Positions 33,898 through 42,457 of a DNA stretch of 64,000 nucleotides are shown here, in pieces (within the stretch, counting starts at the first letter, position 1; each line of letters starts with the position of its first letter). The translations under genes were made by a program, and so were the position numbers. The stretch comes from Parachlamydiaceae bacterium (GTDB lineage Bacteria > Chlamydiota > Chlamydiia > Chlamydiales > Parachlamydiaceae). The notes under the pieces are model-generated. The model did no database searches and was not told where the DNA came from. It saw only the letters and a list, made by a program, of their open reading frames with translations. The stretch is taken from positions 1-64,000 of the forward strand of contig JACDHD010000006.1 of the NCBI GenBank assembly GCA_013821265.1, given 5' to 3'.

Positions 33898-35652
33898 CTA
33901 AAAACAGTTGTTGGGTAAGGGGAGTTGGCAGGTTTCGTCGAGGAGGGATTCGATTTCGGAGGCGGTGGACATGTTGAGGGCTTTTTCGGCTAGGTAGTTG
34001 GCTTCGACTATGCTGGTGTTACGGATAGCTTGTTTGATGGTGGGGATGTAGCGGGTGGCGACGGAGAGTTCTTGGATGCCGAGGCCGAGGAGGAGGGCGG
34101 TGAAGCGGGGGTCTGCTGCTACTTCGCCGCATACGGAGACGGGGATACCTTGTTGGCTGGCTTCGTGGACCACTAGTTTGATCAGTCTGATCATGCTGGG
34201 GTGAGTGGGGCGGTAGAGGGCGCTCATGGTGTGGTTACCGCGGTCGACAGCGAGGGCGTATTGGACTAGGTCGTTGGTGCCGATGGAGAGGAAGTCGCAT
34301 TCTTTGGCTAGGAGGTCGGCGATGATTGCTGCTGAGGGTACTTCGATCATGCAGCCTACGCGTAATTTGCCGAAGGTCACGTTGCGGCGTTGTAGTTCTT
34401 TTTGGCTTTCGACGATTAGTTGTTTTGCTTCGATCAGTTCGGAGAGAGTTGAGACCATGGGGAACATCATGCTGACGTTGCCGTGGACGCTGGCGCGAAG
34501 GATTGCGCGGATTTGGGTTTTAAAGATTTCGGGTTCGCGTAGGAGAAGCCTGATTGCGCGGCAGCCTAGGAAGGGGGTGCCTTCTTCGACGATTGGTTGT
34601 GCGGGTGAGTGCTTATCGCCTCCGATGTCGAAGGTGCGGATGACGATAGGGAGCCCTTGCATTTTTTTGACTAGGTCGCAGTAAATATGGCTCTGTTCAT
34701 CTTCGGAGGGCATATTTTCTTTTGCGAGAAGAATATATTCCGAGCGAAACAGACCGACACCGTGGCCGCCGTGTTGGTGGAGCATATCGAGTTCGTTGGC
34801 CATCTCGACGTTGGCGGAGAGGCGGATGGCGTGACCGTCGTAGGTTTCGGTTTTGAGGGCGCCGATGTGTTGTAGTTTGCTGAGGTTGGTTTCTAGTTGG
34901 GTGCGAACGATTTGGTATTTGGCTAGAGTTTGTTCTGTGGGGCTGAGAATGATCTCTCCTGTGCGCCCGTCGACGATGACCACTTCATGTTTGTTGGATT
35001 CGATCTTACTGAGGTCGATGCTAGAGACATAGGGAGTGCCTCGGGCTCTGGCCACGATGGCTGCGTGGGAAGTGGTTCCTTCAAATTCAGTGACAAACGC
35101 GTTGGCGCTGGACATATGAGCTTCAGCTGTATCTGAGGGAGTCAGTTCGCGTGAAAATACCACAGAATTGGGAGGCAAGTTGGCAAGGGAAACGCGTACG
35201 CTCGTGCGCAGGTGACTGAGAATACGTCGAGAGATGTCTTCAACGTCTTTGAAGCGTTCGCGAAAGAAGGGATCGGCAAGCGCATGAAATTTTTTCTGAT
35301 ACTGTAAGACAATTGTGTGAAGGATATTTTCAGCGTTTTTGCATTTTGTACGGATGCCTTCCTCTATTTCTGAAGTGAAGAGGCTTTCGCGTGTCATTTG
35401 CAGTTGTGCTTCGAGGATAGAAGCGCCTTCGTGCATGTGAGCTTGTTCGAGTTGATGTTGGAGGCGTTGGATCTCTTCTCGGCTTTTGGCAAGGGCATCG
35501 GAGTAGCGTGTTATCTCTGCTCCGACGTGATCCATCATGACAGGAAATTCGGTAGGAGTGGCTTCGTCGACAAAGGAGAAGAAAAAAGGTTTGCCGATAG
35601 CCACGCCGCGGCAAATTGGGATACCCTTTAAAATGATTTCTGGATTACTCAC
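33898..35652 (-). CDS. ptsI: PTS enzyme I (PEP-protein phosphotransferase)
   Basis: Enzyme I passes phosphate from PEP to HPr. The phospho-His motif is in FEGTTSHAAIVARARGTPYV, the PEP-binding barrel has GVGLFRSEYILLAKE, VIRTFDIGGDKH, and the C-terminal FLSIGTNDLVQYALAVDRGN with SVCGEVAADP. Length and order are standard. The start is best placed at GTG 35652 (SNPEIILKGIPICRGVAIG), with GGGGAG from the end of ptsH 4 bases ahead; an upstream in-frame start at 35676 would overlap ptsH by 23 bases. It is last in the SUKH-hprK-ptsH-ptsI cluster. Confidence 0.95.
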   Translation of the reverse strand: MSNPEIILKGIPICRGVAIGKPFFFSFVDEATPTEFPVMMDHVGAEITRYSDALAKSREEIQRLQHQLEQAHMHEGASILEAQLQMTRESLFTSEIEEGIRTKCKNAENILHTIVLQYQKKFHALADPFFRERFKDVEDISRRILSHLRTSVRVSLANLPPNSVVFSRELTPSDTAEAHMSSANAFVTEFEGTTSHAAIVARARGTPYVSSIDLSKIESNKHEVVIVDGRTGEIILSPTEQTLAKYQIVRTQLETNLSKLQHIGALKTETYDGHAIRLSANVEMANELDMLHQHGGHGVGLFRSEYILLAKENMPSEDEQSHIYCDLVKKMQGLPIVIRTFDIGGDKHSPAQPIVEEGTPFLGCRAIRLLLREPEIFKTQIRAILRASVHGNVSMMFPMVSTLSELIEAKQLIVESQKELQRRNVTFGKLRVGCMIEVPSAAIIADLLAKECDFLSIGTNDLVQYALAVDRGNHTMSALYRPTHPSMIRLIKLVVHEASQQGIPVSVCGEVAADPRFTALLLGLGIQELSVATRYIPTIKQAIRNTSIVEANYLAEKALNMSTASEIESLLDETCQLPLPNNCF

Positions 35653-35653
35653 T

Positions 35654-35920
35654 CTACTCCCCAAATTGGCTGTCAAAGGCAGCGACCAAACTTGTCATTG
35701 TCATATCGGCGTCTTCGCCTTCTACTGTAATTGTGATATTCGAATTTTTGCTTGCTGCTAACATGAGAATGCTGAGGATGCTTTTGGCGTTGATCGTTTC
35801 TTGCTTGTAGGTAAACAGCACATTGCTTTTGCTGTGTTGCAGCATTTTGACAATCGCTGTAGCCGGACGCGTGTGGAGGCCCATGCGATTTTTAACTTTG
35901 ACTTTGTTCACGATTCGCAT
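35654..35920 (-). CDS. ptsH: HPr phosphocarrier protein
   Basis: The 88-aa HPr has the catalytic His16 in NRMGLHTRPA and the regulatory Ser47 in INAKSILSIL, the residue phosphorylated by HprK. VNKVKVKNRMGLHTRP and ITVEGEDADM are typical. It overlaps the 3' end of hprK by 29 bases, so translation is probably coupled. With no sugar permease in view, the system may be mainly regulatory. Confidence 0.95.
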   Translation of the reverse strand: MRIVNKVKVKNRMGLHTRPATAIVKMLQHSKSNVLFTYKQETINAKSILSILMLAASKNSNITITVEGEDADMTMTSLVAAFDSQFGE

Positions 35921-36866
35921 GAGCGATTCCTTTTCTCTTAGTTTTAGTCGTGATCATTTCAAGTAGTTTATTATTAAATTCTTTGGCTGAATTGTATCCC
36001 ATGCCCTTCAGGCGATGGTTTAGAGCTATTGTTTCCAGTAGTAGCACCACATCACGACCAGGTTTTACAGGTAGTACATGGTAGGGAACCATGACGCCGA
36101 GGATATCGCAGGACTTCTCTTCCATTCCAAAACGGTCGTAGAAGTGGTTGTCGTCCCACACTTCTAGTTCGACTACTAAGTCGATATTTTTGCTTTCACG
36201 CACGCAGACAGCACCGTATAGGTTGGCGACGTTGATGATGCCGATGCCGCGAATTTCCATGTGGTAGCGCGTTAACTCGGCTCCGTAGCCCTCTACATAG
36301 CTGCTTTCGCGTTTTTTGACTCTTACCGTGTCGTCGGAAATGAGACGATGCCCGCGTTCAATTAGTCCTAGAGCCGCTTCGCTTTTTCCCACTGAAGAGT
36401 TGCCTTTGATGAGGACTCCGACTCCGTAGACCTCAACCAATGTGCCATGGTAGGTTGTGCTCTTTGTAAATTGTTCAGAAAGGAGCATTGAGAGTTGGCT
36501 GAGGAGATCTATGGTGGGCAAACTTCCACGAAAAAGGGGAATCGATTGTTTTTGGCAGATTGAGAGAAGTTCTTTAGGTGGTTTGTAGCGGCGTGCAACC
36601 ATTACGGCTGGGGTGTCTGCTGAGACGATCGCTTCGAGGCGTGAGATGCGTGTGGGGTGATCGAGATCGCGAAGATATTCAATTTCGACTCTTCCGAAGA
36701 TGAGAATGCGTTTTTTCACATGATTTTTTAGATAGCCTGCAAGGCTTAATCCGGGGCGATGAACTTCGGGGATGCGGATGGGACGTTTGATTCCCCCTTC
36801 ACCTGCAACAAGTTCCAGGCCGAGGCGTTTTCCATGTTGCTGATAGAGGTCGCGGACTAAGTACAT
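35892..36866 (-). CDS. hprK: HPr kinase/phosphorylase
   Basis: HprK phosphorylates HPr on serine and reverses it. The Walker A loop lies in GVGVLIKGNSSVGKSEAALG (around residues 150-170), ERGHRLISDDTVRV follows, and the second signature HMEIRGIGIINVANLYG is intact. The N-terminal DRTGLRP-like domain reads HRPGLSLAGYL. Length 324 aa is normal. It is flanked by ptsH (overlap) and the SUKH-like gene (8 bases), forming an operon. Confidence 0.95.
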   Translation of the reverse strand: MYLVRDLYQQHGKRLGLELVAGEGGIKRPIRIPEVHRPGLSLAGYLKNHVKKRILIFGRVEIEYLRDLDHPTRISRLEAIVSADTPAVMVARRYKPPKELLSICQKQSIPLFRGSLPTIDLLSQLSMLLSEQFTKSTTYHGTLVEVYGVGVLIKGNSSVGKSEAALGLIERGHRLISDDTVRVKKRESSYVEGYGAELTRYHMEIRGIGIINVANLYGAVCVRESKNIDLVVELEVWDDNHFYDRFGMEEKSCDILGVMVPYHVLPVKPGRDVVLLLETIALNHRLKGMGYNSAKEFNNKLLEMITTKTKRKGIAHANREQSQS

Positions 36867-36874
36867 AATTGCTG

Positions 36875-37687
36875 TTAATCAATCCTTTCCATGTAAAACA
36901 TTAGCCAATCTAAAAATGTTGAGAAGGCCATACTCTCTGCTGAAGGATCGCTGCTTTCGACATCAAAAATTGTCTTCGTCGAGTCTGAGTAATAGACATT
37001 TCCCATTTCCTGTTCCGGATACCACTCTGCCCAGAAACACTGGTAAAAAGGCATTCCAAATGATTCGTAGAAGGGGATAAGAGCTTTAGGATTAACAGGT
37101 TTACCTCGGCTGGTTGAAATCGATCCTTCTTGCTCTAGAAGAGTCTGAAATGTGGCGTATTTCTCCGGCATATCTTGTGACCGAATGAGACCGGTACAAT
37201 CAGTTGTTTTCCAAAAGCCATTGTGTACCCGTAAAAAGGCATAATAGTCGTTTGGAAGGATGTTTGGGGCGAAGCTTTTTTGGAGATCGCTGATTTCTTG
37301 TTCTGTGGCGGGAAGAGCTCCGCGGAAAAATCCTGAGTCATTTTTTAGACTATAGACCAAGCTTGCTTCGTAGGGGTCATCGTAGGTACGCTGTGTGATG
37401 AAGACTCCGACGTCATTTAAGGAATCGAAGAAACGTTGAAGAAAAGGGGCTAATAGTGGGTGGAAAGGGAGTTTTGAGAGCCAGAAGTCACCGATGAATT
37501 CAATTCTGTCTTTTGCAGGAAGATGTGCTAACTCAAACCAACCCTTGGACATTTGAGGAATTAGGCGGGTCACAGACTCCCAAGAAAGATCAGAGTCGCC
37601 ATCGTGTAGGGCAATGACTTTGTGGAATTGACCCTTGGGGGAATCATCTCGGAATTGTGAAAAGTAGCCTTTTATATGATGATCCAT
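36875..37687 (-). CDS. SMI1/KNR4 (SUKH)-like protein, first gene of the hprK-pts cluster
   Basis: The central part, FAPNILPNDYYAFLRVHNGF followed by W-x-T-T-D, fits the SUKH/SMI1-KNR4 fold (LP-xY-xFL---NG). The C-terminal half contains the matching FYESFGMPFYQCFWAEWYPE and the GNVYYSDS segment. SUKH proteins are often immunity or scaffold proteins. Its position 8 bases before hprK suggests a link to PTS control; a hypothetical gene occupies a similar place between ptsH and comEC in Chlamydia. Length 270 aa. Confidence 0.75.
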   Translation of the reverse strand: MDHHIKGYFSQFRDDSPKGQFHKVIALHDGDSDLSWESVTRLIPQMSKGWFELAHLPAKDRIEFIGDFWLSKLPFHPLLAPFLQRFFDSLNDVGVFITQRTYDDPYEASLVYSLKNDSGFFRGALPATEQEISDLQKSFAPNILPNDYYAFLRVHNGFWKTTDCTGLIRSQDMPEKYATFQTLLEQEGSISTSRGKPVNPKALIPFYESFGMPFYQCFWAEWYPEQEMGNVYYSDSTKTIFDVESSDPSAESMAFSTFLDWLMFYMERID

Positions 37688-37784
37688 AAATCCCTCTACT
37701 CTTCTTATCTATCAAATTTTAGATTTTCTGCAAGAACATGTTTACAAATGCTTGAAAAACTTTCCTTGCCCGTGCCCTTGCCGT

Positions 37785-37943
37785 TTCCGTGCCCGTGCCC
37801 GTGAGCGTCCCGTGCCCGATTTGCTAAAGAACTACATAAAATTATAGTATTTTTACGGTTTACGTCATTTTTTTAGCGAATCGGGCACGGGCACGCTCAC
37901 GGGCACGGGCACGGAAAAGGACAATGGGACTTATGCAATCGTC
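37785..37943. repeat. Repeat D hairpin, copy 1, with one shared terminal repeat
   Basis: TTCCGTGCCCGTGCCCGTGA (from 37785) pairs with TCACGGGCACGGGCACGGAA (to 37916) around a loop with TTGCTAAA/TTTAGCGAA. GACTTATGCAATCGTCT at about 37928-37944 is the terminal repeat of the MITE-like family. It lies between the divergent SUKH-like gene and comEC. Confidence 0.87.
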
Positions 37944-37986
37944 TTATGAACATGTATGACTTTTTATCTGTTTTTTTCTAAGATGT

Positions 37987-39510
37987 GTGCTAATGAAAAC
38001 TTTATTATTAAATTTTTGGCATAAAAATCCCGCATTCCTCTACGGATTGGCGGCATTGATTGGGGCTAGTGGAGCTCTCTACTCACTTCATATCCTTATT
38101 CTTCCTTTTGCAATTTTATGCCTCTCTCTCATTTTTAACTGGAGGCGTCTTTTTCTGATGTGTGCTGTCGCATCAGGGACTTTTGTATATACGGGCACTC
38201 TATACCAAAACCCGGCGCTTCCTGAAGAGGGAGTTGTGGGGATTGCAGACGTTTCGTTTTCCTCTATTTCCGAGTCATCGACGCATTTTGGGAAGCGATG
38301 GATGTATAAAGGGATTATCTTGCAATTTGATGGAGAAGATCATCATTATCAACGGTTGCCTATTACACTCACGCTGCCTGTAAAAAAGGAGGTGCAGCGT
38401 CCAGAGGCGAATCATTCCTATCGCATCAAGGGACGCCTAAAAAGTCGGGGCAGCGGACGATATTTATTCATCCCATCTAAAGGAGAGCCCTGGTTTCCTT
38501 TGGTAGGCACTTGGAGTGCTGCTGAGGGGCGCTTTCAGGCAAAACAAACAATTGCACATTACATTCAGCGCCACATTGCGGATCGACGTGTGGCGACGTT
38601 TTTAGCTGGAGTGACAACAGGGGATTTTGATGATAAGCTAATGACAGTGGAGTTTGGACGTTTTGGCTTACAGCACATCATGGCAATTTCTGGATTTCAT
38701 TTTGCTATTACAGCTTCGGTATTTGGATTTTTTCTGCGCTTTTTATTAGGGAGGCAAGCGGCAACGATCTGTTTGATTTTCCTGTTGACGTTGTACTGTT
38801 TATTTCTGGGAGGAAGTGCCTCTGTCGTACGTGCGTGGATGATGGTATTAATTATTTTGTGCGGTCTTGCGTTGAGGCGATCTGGCGGATCAGGAATCAA
38901 TGCCCTTGGACTGGCGCTGTTTATCTTGGTTTTATGGGATCCGATCAATGTGACTGGGTTAGGCTTTCAGTTTAGTTTTGTAACTACTGCGGCTATTTTG
39001 CTGCTATTCGAAACCTTGGATCACTGTTTAGGAGATGTGTTTACTCAGCGCTACCTCTTTGAAACCGTTCGCATGGACAAGTGGAATCAGCATGCGTACT
39101 GCATTTTAACTGGCTTTCGTCAGGCACTAGCCTTGACACTAGCGGTTAATGTCGTTGCCTTACCCATGACCCTGTTCTACTTTCAGAAGTTCCCCTTGTT
39201 GAGTCTGCTGTATAATTTGTTCTTTCCCTTCCTAGTAAGTATTTCCATGTTGCTGCTGATTATCGGACTCATGTTGTTTATGATTCCGGGTATATCAGCC
39301 ATCGTTCATCTAATCAATACCCATTACACCCATTTTGTGTTGAGCTTTACTCAGAGCATGCCTCCACAGGTAGATATCGTGTGGTACGTGCCTGAATTCT
39401 CTGCTGTTTGGGTGATTGGATACTTGTCTCTTTTGCTTGTTTTAGGGATTCTTTTAAAAGAATGTCTATCAAATAATAATATTAAAATCAAATTGTTTAT
39501 TTTTAGTTAA
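37987..39510 (+). CDS. comEC: ComEC/Rec2-type membrane channel, short form
   Basis: ComEC is the inner-membrane channel for DNA uptake. The protein has an N-terminal membrane helix pair, an OB-like soluble domain (residues 80-180), and the competence core LQHIMAISGFHFAITASVFG with a following multi-helix bundle (GGSASVVRAWMMVLIILCGL, NVTGLGFQFSFVTTAAILLL). It stops at 507 aa after the last helices, so the C-terminal metallo-beta-lactamase domain of long ComEC is absent, as in other Chlamydiae. The start is GTG 37987 or ATG 37993. Confidence 0.9.
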   Translation: MLMKTLLLNFWHKNPAFLYGLAALIGASGALYSLHILILPFAILCLSLIFNWRRLFLMCAVASGTFVYTGTLYQNPALPEEGVVGIADVSFSSISESSTHFGKRWMYKGIILQFDGEDHHYQRLPITLTLPVKKEVQRPEANHSYRIKGRLKSRGSGRYLFIPSKGEPWFPLVGTWSAAEGRFQAKQTIAHYIQRHIADRRVATFLAGVTTGDFDDKLMTVEFGRFGLQHIMAISGFHFAITASVFGFFLRFLLGRQAATICLIFLLTLYCLFLGGSASVVRAWMMVLIILCGLALRRSGGSGINALGLALFILVLWDPINVTGLGFQFSFVTTAAILLLFETLDHCLGDVFTQRYLFETVRMDKWNQHAYCILTGFRQALALTLAVNVVALPMTLFYFQKFPLLSLLYNLFFPFLVSISMLLLIIGLMLFMIPGISAIVHLINTHYTHFVLSFTQSMPPQVDIVWYVPEFSAVWVIGYLSLLLVLGILLKECLSNNNIKIKLFIFS

Positions 39511-39604
39511 TTATTGTTTGTTGTTGACAAAGCTACCCAATACTAGTCAAAATTAATATAGAGGTTTCTATAAACGGAAAAAAACATTTCGTTTGGAGGT
39601 TTCT

Positions 39605-42169
39605 ATGGGTACTCCTGTTGATCGAGGTTCATCTGACGCAATGCTGGCACTGGATAAATTTCAGTACTATAAGGGGCGCAATGATTCTAATAGATATGTT
39701 GTTTTGCGAGAAACGGTTTCAAAGAATCAATCACGCGACAGAGAAGGCACATTAGAGGTTCATTCCTACAAATATGAAACGCAAGCGAAAATTGTTGCTG
39801 GCTGGCATAAATTATTTGGATCCTCCACGAAGGTGTTTGAGGGTGAAGATGCGTTAAATCGCTTAGCTCAAAAAGCTTACAAGAGCATTAGTGAGCGCGA
39901 GCCACTTCTACTTATTGGTACTAACCAAAGTACTACAGAATTGAGGACCTTACGCGAAGCTGTTTCTTCTTTGCGAGAACTGGTTCCAGACCGATTTACT
40001 GATCGTAAAGATTTGGAAAAAATGATCCAGGAGTTAGATGCAAAAATTGATTTGGATAAAGAGTGGACAACAGTTCGCACGAAATATGTCAATCTCTTGG
40101 AAAAGGAAAGTACTCCTCCTGGAGAGTTATTAGAAGGTGCTACTGCGGTCCTTAAATTTGTCAAAAAACATGAAAACAAGATGACAGCAGGTCAAGCCGA
40201 TAAATTCCGACAAATGGCCGATGAATCTGTTGTTAGCGCGATAGAAAGACTAAATAAGCAAGCTGAAGAAGGCACCCCTAAACAACAAGTTGTAAAAGGG
40301 GTGGAGATGCATGCCTATGTCAAAAATGCAAAAGAGTTCCTAGCTCAAAAAACGTTTGACAAACTTCAAGTAGATGCTGTCGCGCTTGTGCAGTCAAATG
40401 TTGATCAAATGCATGCACAGTTAGTGGAAGCAAGAAAAGAAGTCGCAGGTCCTAATTTGAAACGCGATCTTTTCCGCAAAGCACTTGTGGATTACGACGC
40501 AGTAAAAGTCGCTGATGGTATTGCTGATCTTTCAAAACTGGAAGGTCAAATGCGTTCATTGCAAAAAGAGGTTTTGAACAATGCTACAAAGACTTTAACG
40601 TCTGTGCAGGCAAAACTAACGACAGACTTAGGAACAGTACAAGCAAAAGAAATTGCTGATGAGCAGCGCATGAGTGAAACAGAAAAACTTGCACTTGAGT
40701 ATGCGACAACTTCTGGGGCACTGTTTGATTCTCTTAAAAAAGTAGTAAGCGATTCTACTATTGCAGGCGAACCGAGTGTAAAAGGGATTAAAGGCTCTTT
40801 AGATGCAGTGAAGGGGTTGTTGCAAAGTCCTCTCGGACATGAGACCGCTGTAGCTCCTAAAGACAAACGTGAAGCAGAAAAAGCAGATCAATCTGCTGAG
40901 AAAAGGGATTTAAATAAGCATGAACTCCTCTCTAAAGTAGCACTATTACATAAAGAGGCTTCTGGTCATTTACGAGAAGTAGCACATCCTTCTGTTCGTG
41001 TTTTGGAGGTCATGCAGCTTCGATCCAATCCGGAAGAAAATTTCAAGACTCTACAAGCTAAAGCAGCTATGGTCCCTGGTTTTAACAAAATTCTAACTGG
41101 ATCAGAAAGAGGATCGTGGCGCCATGCAATTGCAGAGGTTTTGGGTAAATTTAAGAATCCAGAAGACGAGGATTATCAAGCCTTCATGAAAATGGTGAAC
41201 AATCCTTCATCAAAACTGGTCGACATTATAGATGGTTTAGAAAGGTTTTGGAGAGATGCGAATGTATCGAATAAGGATATTCAAAAATATGGAAATGCTA
41301 TTATGCAACGCGTGATAGACAATGCACCAAGGGAGATTCGTCTGTTCCTTGAAGGCATGCGTAAATCGACTTCAGAACAATTACAAAAAGAGGTTGAGGA
41401 TGAAGCATTAATCTCTCAAATGCAATTGCGTTCTTTGGTCGAAAAAACAAGGGCTATGGCGCGACCTGTTAATGAACAGGAGCAAACAGTGCTGAAGGGG
41501 CAAGTAGCCGAATATCAACGTCTTAATATGACATATGAAGCAGCGCAAAAGGGTGACACGGCTCTCTTATTTGACGAGATCGTCAAAGATCCTATCTTAG
41601 CTGCAAGAGGTTTTAAGCGAAAAGCTCAAGAGACCGAAGAGCAGTTTTTAAGTCGTTTAAGTGGAGAAATTGGAAAATCTATCACAGTTGACAATTTGGT
41701 AAAAGGTGAAGTGGAGAGAGTTACGAAGGATTTGAAGGCTGCTCAAAAGATGAGTGATAAAATTCTAGGAAAGGAGCCTGTGATCCCTCAGTTAGAAGAA
41801 ACAAAAGCACGTTGGAAAGAGATGTATGATATCAATTTGAAGAAACTACGTGTTAAGGTGGCTGTTGCTAGAGAAAGAGTGCATGAGAAATCCAATCAAG
41901 CTTGGAAAGAGTTGCACAAAACTTTGGGCGGATTACAGCAGGCATTTCAGCAGGCAACTGTATTGCCCGAGAAACGTACACAATCGGAATCGTTAGTCAC
42001 GGAAGTAACCAATTTAAGACAGCAAAAAGTCACACTAAATAAGGAAAGAGAGACTGTCGAAGCCCACCAAACGACGGTCGAGGCGTGGAAAAAAGAGAAA
42101 GGGGAGCAGATGTTTACAGTTGAAGAGGCTGATACCTTGAATCGGATGTTGGATCAACACAAGGTATAA
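39605..42169 (+). CDS. Large coiled-coil hypothetical protein (854 aa)
   Basis: The family is not recognised. The sequence is almost entirely alpha-helical and highly charged, rich in K, E, Q and A with heptad-like stretches (KDLEKMIQELDAKIDLDKEW, NLRQQKVTLNKERETVEAHQ). There is no signal peptide or membrane segment. The ATG at 39605 has GGAGG 5 bases ahead and is preferred over a TTG 12 bases upstream. The leader contains a repeated GAGGTTTCTA. It resembles in style the 822-aa protein downstream, and both may be structural or secreted proteins. Confidence 0.85.
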   Translation: MGTPVDRGSSDAMLALDKFQYYKGRNDSNRYVVLRETVSKNQSRDREGTLEVHSYKYETQAKIVAGWHKLFGSSTKVFEGEDALNRLAQKAYKSISEREPLLLIGTNQSTTELRTLREAVSSLRELVPDRFTDRKDLEKMIQELDAKIDLDKEWTTVRTKYVNLLEKESTPPGELLEGATAVLKFVKKHENKMTAGQADKFRQMADESVVSAIERLNKQAEEGTPKQQVVKGVEMHAYVKNAKEFLAQKTFDKLQVDAVALVQSNVDQMHAQLVEARKEVAGPNLKRDLFRKALVDYDAVKVADGIADLSKLEGQMRSLQKEVLNNATKTLTSVQAKLTTDLGTVQAKEIADEQRMSETEKLALEYATTSGALFDSLKKVVSDSTIAGEPSVKGIKGSLDAVKGLLQSPLGHETAVAPKDKREAEKADQSAEKRDLNKHELLSKVALLHKEASGHLREVAHPSVRVLEVMQLRSNPEENFKTLQAKAAMVPGFNKILTGSERGSWRHAIAEVLGKFKNPEDEDYQAFMKMVNNPSSKLVDIIDGLERFWRDANVSNKDIQKYGNAIMQRVIDNAPREIRLFLEGMRKSTSEQLQKEVEDEALISQMQLRSLVEKTRAMARPVNEQEQTVLKGQVAEYQRLNMTYEAAQKGDTALLFDEIVKDPILAARGFKRKAQETEEQFLSRLSGEIGKSITVDNLVKGEVERVTKDLKAAQKMSDKILGKEPVIPQLEETKARWKEMYDINLKKLRVKVAVARERVHEKSNQAWKELHKTLGGLQQAFQQATVLPEKRTQSESLVTEVTNLRQQKVTLNKERETVEAHQTTVEAWKKEKGEQMFTVEEADTLNRMLDQHKV

Positions 42170-42370
42170 TGTATTATAGTCCAAAATGGGCGGTTGGACA
42201 TGGACTATTGAAACGTCCTTTTTCGTGCCCGTGCCGACTTGTAAAGAGTCCGATGGCCTGGTTTCTTTTAAAATATCAAATTTATAAGCTTATCAAATTG
42301 TCAATTCCATTCCATCCCTCTGTTTATATCATTTTTCTACTAACTGATTAATTAAACAAAAACTAAACAA
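42170..42370. other. Intergenic gap with a solo repeat D arm
   Basis: GGACATGGACT near 42193 matches the flank of the MITE-like ends at 31961 and 51728. TTCGTGCCCGTGCCGACTTG (about 42222-42241) is a lone arm of repeat D without its partner. The short open frame here looks repeat-derived. Confidence 0.55.
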
Positions 42371-42375
42371 AAGTA

Positions 42376-42404
42376 TTTACATACAATTTAAATTTTAGTA
42401 TAAT
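42376..42404 (+). promoter_or_regulatory. Promoter of the 822-aa protein
   Basis: TTTACA (42376-42381) and a perfect TATAAT (42399-42404) are 17 bases apart, identical in layout to the promoter at 8744-8772. The leader to the ATG is about 45 bases. Confidence 0.72.
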
Positions 42405-42457
42405 TATACTTTAGTTTTTATTATATACTTGTTTTTATTTATTAGTGAGGGTTAAAT

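Noticed and set aside
37785-37916. Possible CRISPR-like array from GGGCACG units
   Set aside because: The units are contiguous 6-base tandems in inverted arms with no spacers, i.e. a hairpin and not a CRISPR array.
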